Shown here: positions 14,701-29,200 of the stretch, in pieces
Layout of the letters: the number at the start of each line of letters is the position of its first letter
How positions within the stretch are numbered: the stretch's first letter is position 1
Source: Ectocarpus siliculosus
Lineage: Eukaryota > Sar > Phaeophyceae > Ectocarpales > Ectocarpaceae
Assembly: GCA_000310025.1 (NCBI GenBank)
Contig: FN649750.1
Coordinates: 4,257,246 to 4,321,245 of the forward strand
Length of the DNA stretch: 64,000 nt
Reading direction: 5' to 3'
Translations under genes and position numbers: made by a program
Notes under the pieces: generated by a model
The model's input: the letters and a program-made list of their open reading frames with translations, nothing else
The model's database searches: none
What the model was told of the DNA's origin: nothing

Positions 14701-17700
14701 CTCGCATGATAGTGTGGAAGCCTTGTGCCGCGCGGCCCGTAGACTCCAAACGCCGCAAAAGTCGAGTTGAATCAACGACACAAAGCGAAACCGGTCGTGT
14801 GGCAATAACTGGAATAATCCGTTCAGCTTATCCGACTAGGGTTACATTTGTTTGTTAATCTCGAAATTCGAACCCTGCCGATGAATTATGACCCATCTTA
14901 TGAAAACCTCGCTTCCGTGACCGACTTCCTGTCAGGTGACCAAGGAGAGCTCGGCAGCAGCATCTGCTACGGCTACGGCTGCGGACCCTACGGTTTCCTC
15001 TTGGAGGGTGGCGTTCGTTTCCAACATCGGTGACCTTCCTCTTATGGCCGTGCAGGTATTCCCAAGAAACACCGCGCAGGAGATGGACCCGGTCGCTCAT
15101 GTTGATAACACGGACTCGTAAGGAGAATGCGTAGATGGCTCCGGTAGACTTGCATCACGACAAGTCTGATGGCGAAGAATACGATTATGGTATGATAGTG
15201 AGAACAGGCGCGCCCTCGAATACATGGTGGAGACATGCACGCGGTCGATGGCATGCGCCATGTCGCCTCAGTTGTTAGCAGCATCGTCCGTCCTTTGATC
15301 TGCGCGCACTCTTGACGGAGATTGCTGAAGGAGGTCCGCACCATAGCAGTACACACCCAGGCGATATGCTTCGGAAAGCGGTGCCTGTCGTGACCTTGAG
15401 CCCCACTTCTCCGGTGCAGACAAATCCCTGTCTGCCTCATATGCTACATTCGATCACGTCGAATGGCGAATATTTTCAAAGATTTGTTTGTTCCACTTCG
15501 CCCAGGCTTCCTCGCTTCGAGGCGTGAGCGTTACAGCCACGGTTGAGGAGACTGTCAAAGGAGTGCTGCCGCCGTTCGACCAGGGGACCGTTGGGATCAA
15601 CGTCATGCCGCTTGGCACCGCAGAGGTGCGACAGTCTTTGCTCCTTGCCCATACTCTCTCGAACCCCTCCCTACGCGTGTACCATGGCTTTATCCCGAAT
15701 CCCAAGGGCACCATGAGGACCGCGGTCGTGCCGCCGCCTTGGGCAGACGTGCTATGAAACTACAAACTGTTCGTGCCCTTCGGGTCTCGCGAGAGCCTTG
15801 TGGTTGATCCACTTGACTGCGTCCACAAGCGGGATAGATCTTTGCGGTGAATGGTTGGGTTCAGTTCCAAGTGCTACCCGCCCTTGCTGAATAATGATAC
15901 CAGGCACCCATTGCCATTATCTAGCTTGAAGCCTGATGTGTTGTGGATGATAATCATTGCTCGCAGACCTTACTCAAGAACAAATGATACTGCTCCGATG
16001 AACGATCTAAAGTGTCGCTGCGTCGTTGCCTACTATTTGGATTGAAGGTCCTCCTTGAATGATCTTTGCAAACATCTGAATTACCTGACACCATCGTGTC
16101 ATGTGGCACCCTGTTTTTCAGTACTCGACCGAAACCCATGTGTTTTTGTCAAACAACAGAAAGCAACTACCGGAAACCGAACCCGATCGCTGTTTTACCG
16201 CAGGTGACCTCCACAAGCGAGGTGCAGGTGATCACAGCGGCGGCAACCGCCTCCGACTTGGATGGGTACTTCTTTGTCGGGTTCGAGGGCCACTGGTCCG
16301 AGCGGGTCGCTTACGATGCCACCGCTGACGAGATGGCCTCCGCTCTGGCCGGCATCCCCGCTGTAGGACAAGTCCAGGTGAAGGAATGTACTTTGGTGTT
16401 GGTGTTGGTGTTGGTGTTGGTGCTGGTGCTGGTGCTGGTGCTAGTGTTGTTGTTGTTGGTGGTGTGGTGGTGCCGTTGCTGTCGGTGTGGGGTTGGTGTC
16501 ATTTCCAGTTCGCATCGCTGAACCTGTTATGACCTCGTTCGTGAACCTTCGTCGAAATCTGCCGTGAGCCCCCCCCCTTCCGGAGAGTTGAAAACTCCGT
16601 GCGGACCCTATGGGTACAAGGTGCTGCAAGCCCTTTCAGACCCCAACGTATTCTGTAGTCAAGATGCACGCGGCACCTTGATGACCCCTCGAATTCGGAA
16701 GGACGTGAATTTGGATTTTTTTGGCGTCGTCAATTTCTTCTGTGTCTTGGTCTGCGGTATCTGGAAAATATGCACTGGGTTCAAGGACCGTTGGCCGGAC
16801 GTGAACGGTGCTCGATGAGTATTGAATGATTTGGAGAAGAGCCGGATATGCCGGGTTGATTTCAGCATGCAGTACTGGGTCCAACAGGCCCTCCACCCTC
16901 GCCGGTATCTGTGCTTTCAAGCAAGCTGTAAGAGGATCTACCCTACGATTGATGGGATTGTCGGTGATTTTTTTTGTGCTCTCGATGATGGTTGGATTCT
17001 AGGCGTACAAACCTGTGTTTGGTGGTTGTGATGCCTGCGTTGTGAGGGTGCTAAATTATTCCACGCTTGGTGTTGCCACTGATGCTGACAGGATTTTCCA
17101 ACACGATCGACAGCTACCATTGTTCCAATCCTCCTACATTTTCTCTCTCCATGACCCACCAGGTTTCTGTCGAAACCGCGACCTCCGAGGACCCCAGCTA
17201 CCCCTACACCGCGGGGCCAAGCGCACAAGGGCTCTCATGGCACATCACCTTCCCCCCAGCTGCCGGCGACGCCTCGTCGCTCGTCGTCAGCACGGGGAAC
17301 GGTCCCGAGTCGGTTCCCGGATCGGTCCTCGCCTCGGCAGGAACCTTGAGCGGCACGGATCCGTGTGCATCTGTCGCGGAGTCCCGCAAGGGAGGCCTCC
17401 TGACAAGCATGGTCACCCCCGAAGGAGCGGGGTTGGAGGTCGGGACTGGCTACTCCGTGAGGGTGAAGGCCTACAACGGCATCGGGTGGAGTGAGGTAAA
17501 CCACTGGAAGAGGATGCAACATCAAACACAGATGTCAGACATCAAACACAGAGATTGAACCAAGCGAGGCGAGAACACAACATAGTTCAGAACGTCACAG
17601 CTGTCCACCAGAACATTCCAACACATCTGGGGCGAAAGTCGAAAAAGACCTTCACGAATGTAGGCACACTACAAAAAGTTGAATATTCTCGAGAATTGTC

Positions 17701-20700
17701 CAGACGTGCTTCATCAGTTCGCGGAGCGCAAGGAACACACACTTCGACCAACAGTTTGCCGTCTGGCGAACATTTAGGACAATTTCTCATCGCGAAAACA
17801 GCTACGACTGCTGTAGTCTGGCATCTTACACTACAGGCCCCACTCAAACAGTGTTGAGACGCCGGATTACATGTAGCGTTGGTTGCCATTAGCAGTGCCA
17901 CTTGTGCCGACACTTAACGTTGAACTTACTTTGACCTGATGCTGCTTTACAGGTTCGCACGGCACCCTTCGTGGCGATGACGGCCGCACGCGCGCCTTCA
18001 CCACCCCGGTCGGTGGGAGTATCCGTTCTATCGGAGTCCCAGTTGGCGCTGTCCTGGATGGAGCCAGAGAGCAACGGCGGCTCCAATGTCACTAGGTGCC
18101 CCTAGCTTATGGGTGTACTTCAGCGGATCTATTGTCTCGTTGCTTTGTCGAACCGCAACTGAGCACGTTTCCATTCGGTCTCATTCTACACGATGCCAGC
18201 CCTTACTCTGCGCAGATCCTTCTTCTCCACCGATGTCTATCAACGACCATATAAGCTATATCCCGTCTGCGCGGCTGTGCTTCGAAACAAGTTATGGGTG
18301 GTTTGTTTTTATGTGGTATCAAGTAACGAGCATTTGACAGAAACCTATGTGGACACATTTTAAGTCGTCCCAAAATCCGTGCTTCACATCGCTCATGAGA
18401 AGGAAAGATAGAACCTTCGATTACCCCACTCGATGACGAGACGAAAGCCCGGACATTTAGCTATCATCCCAGGCCTGACGCCTTCGGTATGGGTACACCG
18501 TGCAGTAGAATCCCCGAGGTTGTACCGCTCGACAGCTTGACGAGCTCTTGGGAGGAAAACCCACACCCGATCCTGATTGCAGCGCCCAAAGGCGATAGGT
18601 GTGGCAATCGGGCAGTCCTTTCGAAAAGGGGATAGAACCACGGAATAATTACAGCCCTCGCCGATTATTTTATGCCGATTCGCCACGATAGGTACACCGT
18701 GCAGTGGAGTTCCGACGAGAGCTTTGGCTCTGGAAGCAGAGAGGCCAAGATCTCCGCTCCGTACGACTACGGCCAAGACCCGAACACGTGGATGACCTAC
18801 ACCATCGAAGGCGTCTCTGAGTCGGAGACGACGTACGTCCGGGTGATAGCTTCCAACGCCGTAGGATTCTCGGAGCCGGCCGCCGCGGTACCTCAAGGCT
18901 GGTCTCAGCGCGAGGTATACAAACTACCGAAGTAGGGCAGAACGCTGATTCGCGCTTTGCCCATCTTTCTTTCGTTTGTTGTGTGTCTGCCGATTGTGCT
19001 GGGGTAGCACAAGGCAACAAGTAAAAGTTAACATCAGCAGGTTCTGTCAGTTTTCAACCGGTGTTCCAGAGATCCTGCCTCCGGTCTTTTCGTCGGGAAC
19101 GTGCACACCACTGGCCCAAGCCTCACGGGCAGACCCGCCATTTTGGTTTTGTGTGTTCCCCGTTATGAACGCACGGACTGTTGAGAAGACGAGACGGTTG
19201 GGCATACTCGAGGCCAGAAAGTCTCCTGACCCTGCCATTTCCGCTCTCGTGGAATTGCTTGATCATGGCAAATGGTTCGGCTTCAAAGTTATCCGGAGTG
19301 TATGTTGGGCGGTCTTGGAAGCTCAATATTCATGCCTCAACAGGGTTTCAACGTACATCGTGAATGGAAATTTACGAAGAGCCTGCGCTATGTTTCGCTG
19401 TTTCTGCCATCCGCTAGGGATATGGACAACTTCCGGGATAAGCCTCCTCCTTATCCTCCCACAGCCAGTAGTGTCACAAAGAGGCAAAGGAGTTGGCGAG
19501 GGACCAGCGGAGACTGCAACTGAGCAATAGAAGCGAAGAATAAATGACTTGCGAGGAGAGCGGGACACAACATTTGGCAATTACGTCAAAATGCCCTCGC
19601 ACAAGGGCTAGACGGCGGGGAGTTGTCTAAACTAGAGAGGACCGCACCGGATATTCAAGAGCGAAGCTAAGCTGCAAGTTTTTCAGCGGAAACGATATCC
19701 AGTCAACCGAACTCCCACTCGTTTCAGAAGTAAGGATGTCACGCTGGAGAAGACGTCGACAAAATCCCTCGCTAAGCAGAAATCACCGAAGTCGCACTTC
19801 TCGTTGTATTGTTGTCCGACGACATGCAGGTGCAGCGGATTATTTTGATGGGCAGCCAAGGGGGGTCCTGCGTGTCCGATCTGCTACCCTCCCAAGGAGG
19901 CAGCGGATCCTTCAACCTGACTCTACTCGACCCCTTCACGGGAAGGGCGGATACCACGGAACCCCTGGACTTCGACGCTTCAGCGAATGAGGCAAGTCAG
20001 CGATCTCGGCGGTGTCCTCGGTTCTGCATTTGGTTCGTTCTACCAATCGATTACGCATTTCCGAGTTGACTAACAGTTCTGGACGATGATAGATTACGTC
20101 TGCTCTTGCGCACACGTATGGAGAGATTTCAGGCTAGCCGGACTCCGGCTGCATAATGATACGAAGGCAAGGCCGGGGCAACATGGTTTAATGACGGAAA
20201 TGCTGCGCTTCTCCAGGTTGCGGGTGCCCTATCAGCCTTGGGATCGGTCGCCGGAGCGGTTCGCGTGAGCCGTTTCGACCACTCCTCTCTCTCCAGTTTC
20301 GATTCCACGGACGTCAACACGGACCGGTACAAGATGGAGTACATCGTACACTTTGAAGGAGCGGCGAGATCTGGCGATCTCCCTCTGTTGACATACGGGA
20401 GGAACGACGACGTGAATTGCGGTAATCACATGCGTCGTCGATTTGACATCCACAGATAGCCTTTTATGGCGTGCTTTTAGATTGGACCAGAAGAACTCTG
20501 ACCAAATGCCTGTCCTGCTGCTGTTCATTGAAGCGCCATGTTTTTGGGGATGGCCCTTAAGTTGTTCCGAATCTTGTACTCGACACAGCGAGAGAGAAGA
20601 ACGTAGGATGAGCCAAGGGATTCGGGGTAGCAATCAAGACTGTAGCCACAACTGACCAAAACCTAAATTACGTTGTTTCTGTGCAGGCAATATCTCTACT

Positions 20701-23175
20701 TTCCAGCTGGTGGCAGGGAAGGAAGAGCCAGCATCGGACTTCGCCGTCATCCCTGAACTCAGGCCGCCCTCTCCTCCGTCCCAGTTGAACGTATCGGTGG
20801 TATCGACCAGCTCCCTGGGCGTCTTCTGGTCAGCTCCGCAGTACGACGGAGGGTGAGATCGAGCAAAATCCCCACGAGTTCCAATGTATCTAGTTTAATT
20901 TTATGCTCCGCCGTCTTAGCCACAAAGAAGCCTGATCGCCTGATCACATCCGCGCTGCCCTTCGAACTCGACGTTCTGGACACCATAGCGAGGGGAGCTC
21001 CTATCTGCTTAAGCCTCACCCCGCACTCAGCTTTTCCTGCCAACAATTTCGACCGAGATACTCTGGCAGAATCGTTTCCTTCTCCACGAAATCCCCGCAC
21101 ACCCGCAGGTAGTGAAACGGAACATGGGAGATATATATTCGCTTCCGCATGACGGTTCGTTCGTTATCCAGGCGACCTCGCGGAACTGTTGCATCCTCGT
21201 ACTCGTGCCCTTTTTATCCTGCCAAACCGCAAACCTTGCCGTTCGTGCGAATTTTCCGCCAGATCGGGAGTGAGCAAGTATTTGGTTCAGTGGGACAAGG
21301 AACGGAACTTTGGTAGATCCCAGGCCGGAGGAGCAGTTTCGCACGCTGATGCCGCCGAGTGGAGTGCTGTCGTGACCGACACACACTACCAGGTGCGTGA
21401 AAACAACCCAAACATCGCTGAAATCAGCGCTCCCGAACATTTCTGGCCACGACCGGCATGAGAACTATGTTTGTCTCCAGCGTTGCATGCCCATAGAGTG
21501 CGGGCTTCACGGTGGCGCACTCCGTCAGTAGTAATACGATAATCACGGACGATCCACTGCTGTAGTGATACATAAAAAATACCATAAATGACTACCTCAG
21601 CTGGAGTGAATCAACTCACATCCGTGCCCCCCCCCACCCCATGCCCCACCGTATCTCCCATTCAACATAGATTGAAGGTCTTGAGAACGGCACCGAGTAT
21701 TACGTGCGCGTAGCCGGCTACAACGGGCCCGGCGGGGAGAACTCAACGAGCGAGTCCGAAGAGGCGTTCACAACGTACGGGGCTCCTGCGGACGCGTCCC
21801 CGTTCCCCATCACAACCATCGAGCAGGTACGTACAAAGCTCGCTGGCCGCCCCGTGGATGCTTCCATGGCGGGACAATGATTCATGGTGCACGTTTCGTG
21901 TTGCCCAAGTACTTATTCTACTCCGGCGTTCTCCACGGGCATCCCTAATTCCGTTGGGACTACCCAAACGATGCTTTCGCAATCTGGTCGCGGTTGCAGG
22001 TCCCGTACAAGCCCAACAACGTTACCGTACGAGTCTCTACAGCGTCGTTCGTATCCCCGGATTCGCCCGGGCAAGTGCCAGATCGCTTGGATGTGAGCTG
22101 GAGCCGCCCATCCGTGGACGCAGCCACCCAACTCTTCGAGACGAGCGATGGAGGTAAAAACGCGAAACGTGCGCAGCTGCCGAACTCCGAGCTTTCTGCA
22201 ATATTTTTTTGTTTCAAACTTACTCAAACGATTAGGTCTGCGTTCTTCCACCTAGTGTTGCACCACACACGCGGGGGGAAGTATTCCGAGATTCAGTACG
22301 AGAGAACGCCGGATTTGGACCGCGTCGTACAAATATTTTGTTCCCTCTGCTAAATCTTCACCGGTACTGTGTGCCCGTGCATGTTTCCACAACAAAAAAC
22401 TAAAGGTTCCACGATAACGCACTACCGAGTGAAGTGGGACGTTAGAGCGGATTTCACTTCGGCGTCCAGCAGCAGCAGCAGCGCCTCCGAAAAAAACATG
22501 TCCACCGCGGGCTCCTATGACATCCGCGCCATCCGGAACAACGGTTCCAGCCTCCGCTGCCAGTCCGACAACTGCACGTTTGCCCTGGGCGCAGAGGTGC
22601 AGACCCTGGATGTGTATTCCGGGGACACGAACGAGCTAGCCGGTGGGGAGTACCGCCTGAGCTACACGACCGGCCTTGTGGAAGACAACACCAACGTCAC
22701 ATTGGTCTCGGACTGCATTCCGTTCAACGCATCGTACGACGACTTGGGCACGGCCGTAGAGAGCGTCACAGGGAGCGCTGTCCTCGTCGCCAGGGAGAGG
22801 ATCACCGACCCTGGCTACGGCTACCGGTACTGGGTTACCTTTATCGGGGCCGGGGTGATCGGGGACGTACCGTCGTTGGAAGTCACGGACTTCTCCGGAG
22901 ATAGCACCGCTAATTGCTCGGCTTGGTCGGTGGTTACAGGCTCGTCCGGTGGGGTTGACGTTACCGCTGCAACTACGCAGCAGCACCTCTCTGTGGCAAC
23001 ACAGATTGACGGAGGGTTCCTGTCCGCCGGCACGGGGTACTTCACGCGGGTATCGGCGATCAACTCCATCGGTGTCGGCGAGGCGCAGGAAAGCGAATCG
23101 CAAGACGATTGCGGAGGGGTCGAAGGCGCTTGTGCACCGAGAGCACCCCCACCTCCTCCAGTCGACGCCAAGGTG

Positions 23176-23220
<45 letters not shown>

Positions 23221-26200
23221 GTGTGGTTGTTGTTTGTGCTGCTATATGATTGGCGTGATTACCTGGCTACCCTTCATATGTAGTCCCTTCTGTCACAATG
23301 TGAGCCCATCCCGAACCTTGTCACAAGTATTTGAGTGTGGTTGCCAGAACTTGGTTCGGTCGCAGAGTATCGCCGGCGTGGTTGCCGGCTGAGCTCCTCA
23401 AGAGCGTCCTCGCAGCCATGCTGTAACAACAACAGCATAATCTGTACCTTACACCACCCGCCACGCCACCCTCCCCACAGGTCTACGCAGATCCCGAGGA
23501 ATCGCTGTCTCTGCTGATTGGGTGGGACTCTCCTATCGGAAGCAACGGTGCGGATGTCGTTTCTTACGTGTTGGAGCTCGCCCCTTCGGTTCTAGGGGGA
23601 TCTTGGACCGAGCCGTACTTCAACGTAACCGTGATGGCTGAAGATGCTGCGGAGATGGCAACAACGTCGGCCGTCGGAGGTAACGGCTTGGAAATCTCAT
23701 TCGTAGTCTAGAGGCAAGAGGGTGCCCTTGGTAATGCCGGACGACGCGGCCCACCGGAATCGCGAACGTGTGCATCATCACCAACCAGCGAGAGATTTAT
23801 TTTGACGTGATTGAGGCACAAATCAGTAACCGTTGTCGTGTTACCAAGTCAGCGGCCCCTCTGGTGGTTTTCGCCTGCTGCTAGTCTACAGAGGACACAA
23901 AGGCCCTGCAAAGGGACGTTATCATCAGCTTTTGGGGAACATATCCCCGAGCGTAGCAGAACAATCGATATGGAAGTATGACTGGTCGAACCACTTGTAC
24001 GTTTGGAGAATACCGATATCAAAATCCAGGTGACGATGCGGTCGTTGCCTCGTGGTGGCAATGGGACATCTCACGGCCATGCCTAGTGATTTGAACAGTC
24101 CCTCTCTTGCCGTACATTGGCAGGTAGGGCCGGCGGGACGGACGGTGGCTTCACACAGATAGAACTCCTGGTTGCCGTTTCGAGGTCGATTACTGTATTT
24201 AAAATAGTTGTGATCGTGGGTACATTCCACACTGAAAGAAATGCTTTGCAGGTGCTCCTCAGCAAACGTGTCCTTGGGCAACACTGCTACTGTATACCTC
24301 ATGTGTTTTGTATCAACTCCAAGCAGGTAGCGGCTACGCGGCAGAGATCGATTTGTCCGAAGAAAACGTAACCTGCGGCGAGCCGTGGCTTGCTCGAGTT
24401 CGAGCTGTGAATGAGATGGGCCAGGGGCCACCGGACTGGTACCCGTCTGTGGTGAGTACTGCGATCGTTAAATCGAGATGCGTGAAACAGTACCAGATAG
24501 GGGACACCGTGAGGTACACTCGCATCCTACCTGACTCGCGTGGTTGAGCAGACTTTCGCAAGGGGTAGTGGCGTCGAAACGGGCTGCAAGATAGCGTTGT
24601 TCCATAAACGCCACCGCCTCTTTCGAGAGAACATGCAGCTGTGCTATATGCTGCAACCACCCCACGGTCTTTGCACAGCGGATTGCTAAGTGCTTTCGCT
24701 ACAAAAACACATGTCACTATTCTATCTTACACGATGGCCATTGTCGACAACGTGGTATATATGGTGCCTTCAACTCGAGACTGCTTCGAGATGATCGCAA
24801 AAACCACAAATGTCCACATACACACGTGACCCTCAAGACCTTGAAACCCGATTAACCCATGCATGTACAGGGCCTTTCGGGCGTTGTATACGCTGTCCCG
24901 ACCTGTCCAGCCGGCATCGAGGACTGCCTCGAGAGCAGCAACGACACCATCGTGCCCCGGAGAGTCCCCCGCTCCCCCAGCATGGACGTGCCGCTATCCA
25001 TCGGTGCGACAAGCTCCCCCAACTCCTTCACCTCGACCTCGCTCATTGTGACCTTCGCCCCCGACCCCGCGGACGTCAACTCCACCACCTCGTGCGACGA
25101 AACCGCCGTCACCAAGTTCAAGGTCGAGTGGGACACGACTCCCAGCTTCAACAGCATGGGAAACAAGCCGCTCTCTTATGACGCCGACGCGGGAACCAGC
25201 CCCGAAGTCGTCGACATCGACGCTCGTGACGGAAGCGCGCGGTACAACATCACCGGGTTGGTCCAGGGCACCAAGTACTACATCCGCGTTTCGGCGCTGA
25301 ACACCCTTGGGTACGGCGCGGCCGCGGACTACCAGGACGCCGTTCCTATAACCTCGGCCGACGCGCCCGGCTTCCCGACCACCGTTGCCCAGCTAGTTGA
25401 GGTGGGAATGAGAGTACTGTACGACTAGTCACCGGGTAGTGATACATTCCGATCACGGTGAACCGGCTCTAGGCTTCATTTTCGGAATACTCCATATTTT
25501 CTTTTCTTTTTTGTTTCTTCGGGAAAGGCTGGTACTGCGCCTCTGGTAGGTGGAGTCATTGTCAATGACGGTGCCTATAGGTGTACCGTGTGAGGCTAAC
25601 CACACACGCGCAACACATCGTTGCACTTGGACCTTTTTCCCAGGACGAGACTGACCCAGCGTTCCGCGGAAGGTCTCTGCGGGTGTCGTGGGCAGCACCG
25701 GCAGCAGACGACGAGTACGGAGACTACTTCGGGGACGGAGGGGATCACATCTCCGCCTACTTGGTGGAATGGTCTTCCGCGTCCTTCGAAGCTTACGAGC
25801 CGACCACGTCCGAGGTCTTCGTGTCGTGCGACGGCGGCGGGACCGCCAATGGCACTTTCCGGCTAATGCTCAACACCTCCGAGACCGAGCTGGCTGCCGT
25901 GAAGGTGAATATTGCATTGTCTATCTTGGCCGGCCAGGGTCCCACCCGCCGTTGCTACGAAGTCTACGCGTTTATCTGTCTCGAAGCTTCCAGATTGGTG
26001 ATTTTCTGGGCTTTTGTTTTGCTGGGTGAACGTGTGCCTGTGTGCCCTATGGGCCAAGGCCCGTGCTCCCCGTGGCCGAGTTCGCCTCTACGGTGCTACA
26101 GTATTGGAACACAGTACTACGGGGGGGGGTATCATGGCTGCAGGTTCTATCGAGACAATCTACCGGATGAGACAACAACAGAGACATCTTTGCCCAATGA

Positions 26201-29200
26201 TGCGCGACTGCAGCGGTCAACGGCCCAACGTACGCAAGTTTGTTATTATGTGTGCCCTCTTCGACGACAGGGTCTGTACCTGTCCACGGATATCGACGCC
26301 AGCGCCTCCGCGTGGGAAGTGCTGACCAGCTTGGAGAACATGCCCAACATCGGAACGGTTTCGGTCGAAGAGACAACGGCCAACATAACCTTCAGCGCTG
26401 GAAGCAGCGCCAACACTTCGGTGTGGGAGGTCACCTTCACCTCCGCAGTGGGGGCCTTCCCTTCCTTCGAGGTGAAATATTGAAACAAATTACGCGTGAT
26501 GATACAGAAGGTTTTCTGTTTTGCTTGTCCGGGGTAACCGCTTGGAAAAATTGATGTATCAGTACATGAATTATAGTGGTCCCGACATTATCGCGGTCCC
26601 CAGTAGCATGATTCCTCACATATCGCGGAAACAATTTCTCAGCACAACCGCCTAGCCTTCACAAGTTTACTATTCAGGGACCTTTCCCCAATAGCGTGGG
26701 TCCCCAATAGCGTGGGTCCCGATATGTAGCGGCGATTATTGTCTGTCACTACACCGCGATATATCGGGAACATTACTGTAGAGCAATAATCTGGATGGGA
26801 GACGAAACAACAGCTTCGACTTCTCAACAGTAGGGTCATCCTCAACGAAATAAACCACTGCCGTGTTGCTTGTCTGCATTGCTGTTCAGGTTCACGACAA
26901 GAGCGACCTCTCGTGCTCGAACGGCGGAAACGCCTCCGTGAATATCGTCCACACCCCGGGAAGCGTGCCCAACAGTACGGCGTACGACACCTACGTACGA
27001 GAGGTCGATGACTCCGACGACGGAACGTTCGAGTACGTCATCACTGATCTTACACCTGGAAACGTGAGGAAACGACTTGGGATTTTGCCGGTGTACTCGT
27101 GCTGGGAATCGGGATAAGGATAAGGAGCCCAGCAAGCACAATTGTACATTTTCCCTTGACGTGGCGGGATTTTGACAAGATAGTCCATCACACGCCCTGT
27201 CAGCCTGCGATAGAACGAGAGAAGAGGTCACGTCGTAACTAGGGACGCATGGGTGTCGCCATTACTCACAGAAACGAGCGTCTGCGACATCTACACGTTG
27301 AGGTGTCGCTATTTCTTTCTCGCGACGTCGTTAGAAACGAGCGTTCAGAGGTTGTGAGTCAAGAACATGGTTCGTTGGCTCCAAGGTGAATAATTTCGCG
27401 GCTACGGTCCACACACAGCTACTCACATAGCCACGCGACATGGTGTCGTGAATTCTCGGTTCATTCCACGCACCCTCCACACAACAGGTGTACTTCGCCC
27501 GAGTTTCGGCTTTCAACACCCTCGGATATGGCGCAAGGCGGCCTGCTGATCCCATGGAAACGGGTGCCACTGCGGAAGGGGGGATGCAGGTCCCTTACCA
27601 GGTATAGAACGTGACACCTTTTCCAACGTCTGTCCCTGCTGTTGTTTGGGTCCTTCCTCTTTTTCTTGCCGTTGGAAATGGAGGTGGTTACCCCTCGTGT
27701 TATTCTTGCGGTTGCCCCATAGAAATCCTGGCCTCCCGCGGTTTACGATGATTCGACGTTACGAAGGTACTCTTTTCCTCCCACGCTCACGTCCCCGCTG
27801 CTGTCGTCACTCCCACGTGTCAACTTGTATGTTGTACACTAGGTTCTTGAGAATGTTGTCCTTTTCCGCTCCATTGCCAATAGTGCGCCCGTTTATTCAT
27901 TTAAAAACGGTGTGATTGTGTACAGGCACCAGACCCTCCGGTATCGTATTACCATGGAGAGGGTACCCCTTCCCTCGCTCTCAAGGGCCCGAGCAGCCTT
28001 GCTGTTACCTACGGTGCCCCTCAGTACGACGGAGGCGATCGCATCACTGTCTTCCAGGTAAGCCGGCTTTTCTTTTCCCTCTATGAGACTATACATTGTG
28101 GTACTGCAAGTGCGGTTCAGTAGGGCGTAAGCCTTGACACGCTGCTGCTTCTTTCAGATGGCGTGATTCAAGACGGGGATCAGTATCAATTGACCGCCGG
28201 ACGCTTTCGCGTAACTTGCTCCGCGATGGTTGATAGCTTCCTGTGCATTATTTTTCGACGCCATTGATATGCTAGTGATTTATTGATGTTATCCCCACTC
28301 GGAACAATACATGAGGGGTTTGCATGCGTTTGTGAGTCGGGTGTGATTGGACAATCCCCGGCATCACATTCTAGATTATGACATGAAACGCACCACTACA
28401 GTAGTTCCGTTACGCTGTGATCATCCACAAAATTGTTGATTATCCTGACATTCGCTGTAGAAATTCTGCTATTGACGATCATCTTCTTCGCTGCTTTGCC
28501 CTTGTTTACGTGACATTTCGCTCCCCGATAAGGTACAATGGGATCGAAGCCCTGATTTCACATCCGGGGCAAACGGGCAGGCGGACGGGCATGCCTTCGT
28601 GGATGCCACTCAGACGCTGTGCTCCACGTGCGTCCAAAGCTTCTCCCTGGGTAACCTGACACTTAGGATCGACGGAAGCACTGATTTCTTCGGCCGACTG
28701 AACGCTGGCAACAGAATCCTGGTGAGCCGGTTGCTTAGATTACATAGACAACCAACGACAAGTTGTTCTTTGTTTACGCGGGGAGAAGTGTTTTCTCGGG
28801 GTCCAGCTGCAAATGAAGTAGTTGGCTTTGTGGGTTAGCTTGTGATCATACCAGGTGAAGAAAAAAGGGGAGAAATGATGCAGGAAAGAGAACAAGGCGT
28901 CGTTTTCCAACGCACAACAACAATAGTACCAAAAAACATGCCACACTACTTGATGGGAACGATTTTGCGCTGTAACTGAGTAAATCGCCCTGGTACGCAC
29001 GTTCTTGTGCTTCGATGGTGGCAAAGTGCCCGCTATGTCGAACTACTATACTTACATCTGGAAACATGGACGCAACCGTTCATGGCTTGAGCACGACCAG
29101 AGCGATAGGATGTTTTTACCCCCGAAACAAGGCCAGAAATCCTTCCTACGATGTATTCTACATACAACAGAGACGCTCGCGTTGGTGTCGTGTGTCGTGC

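Noticed and set aside
18976-19530. 184-codon + strand open frame in intron 28, possible nested gene or exon
   Set aside because: It does not resemble any domain, and skipping it joins exons 28 and 29 in frame as REVQRII, the expected R start.
23173-23283. Cys-rich extension if exon 35 is read through the TGT repeat
   Set aside because: The donor at 23173 is good, and splicing to 23481 starts a proper FN3. The poly-Cys is a microsatellite artefact.
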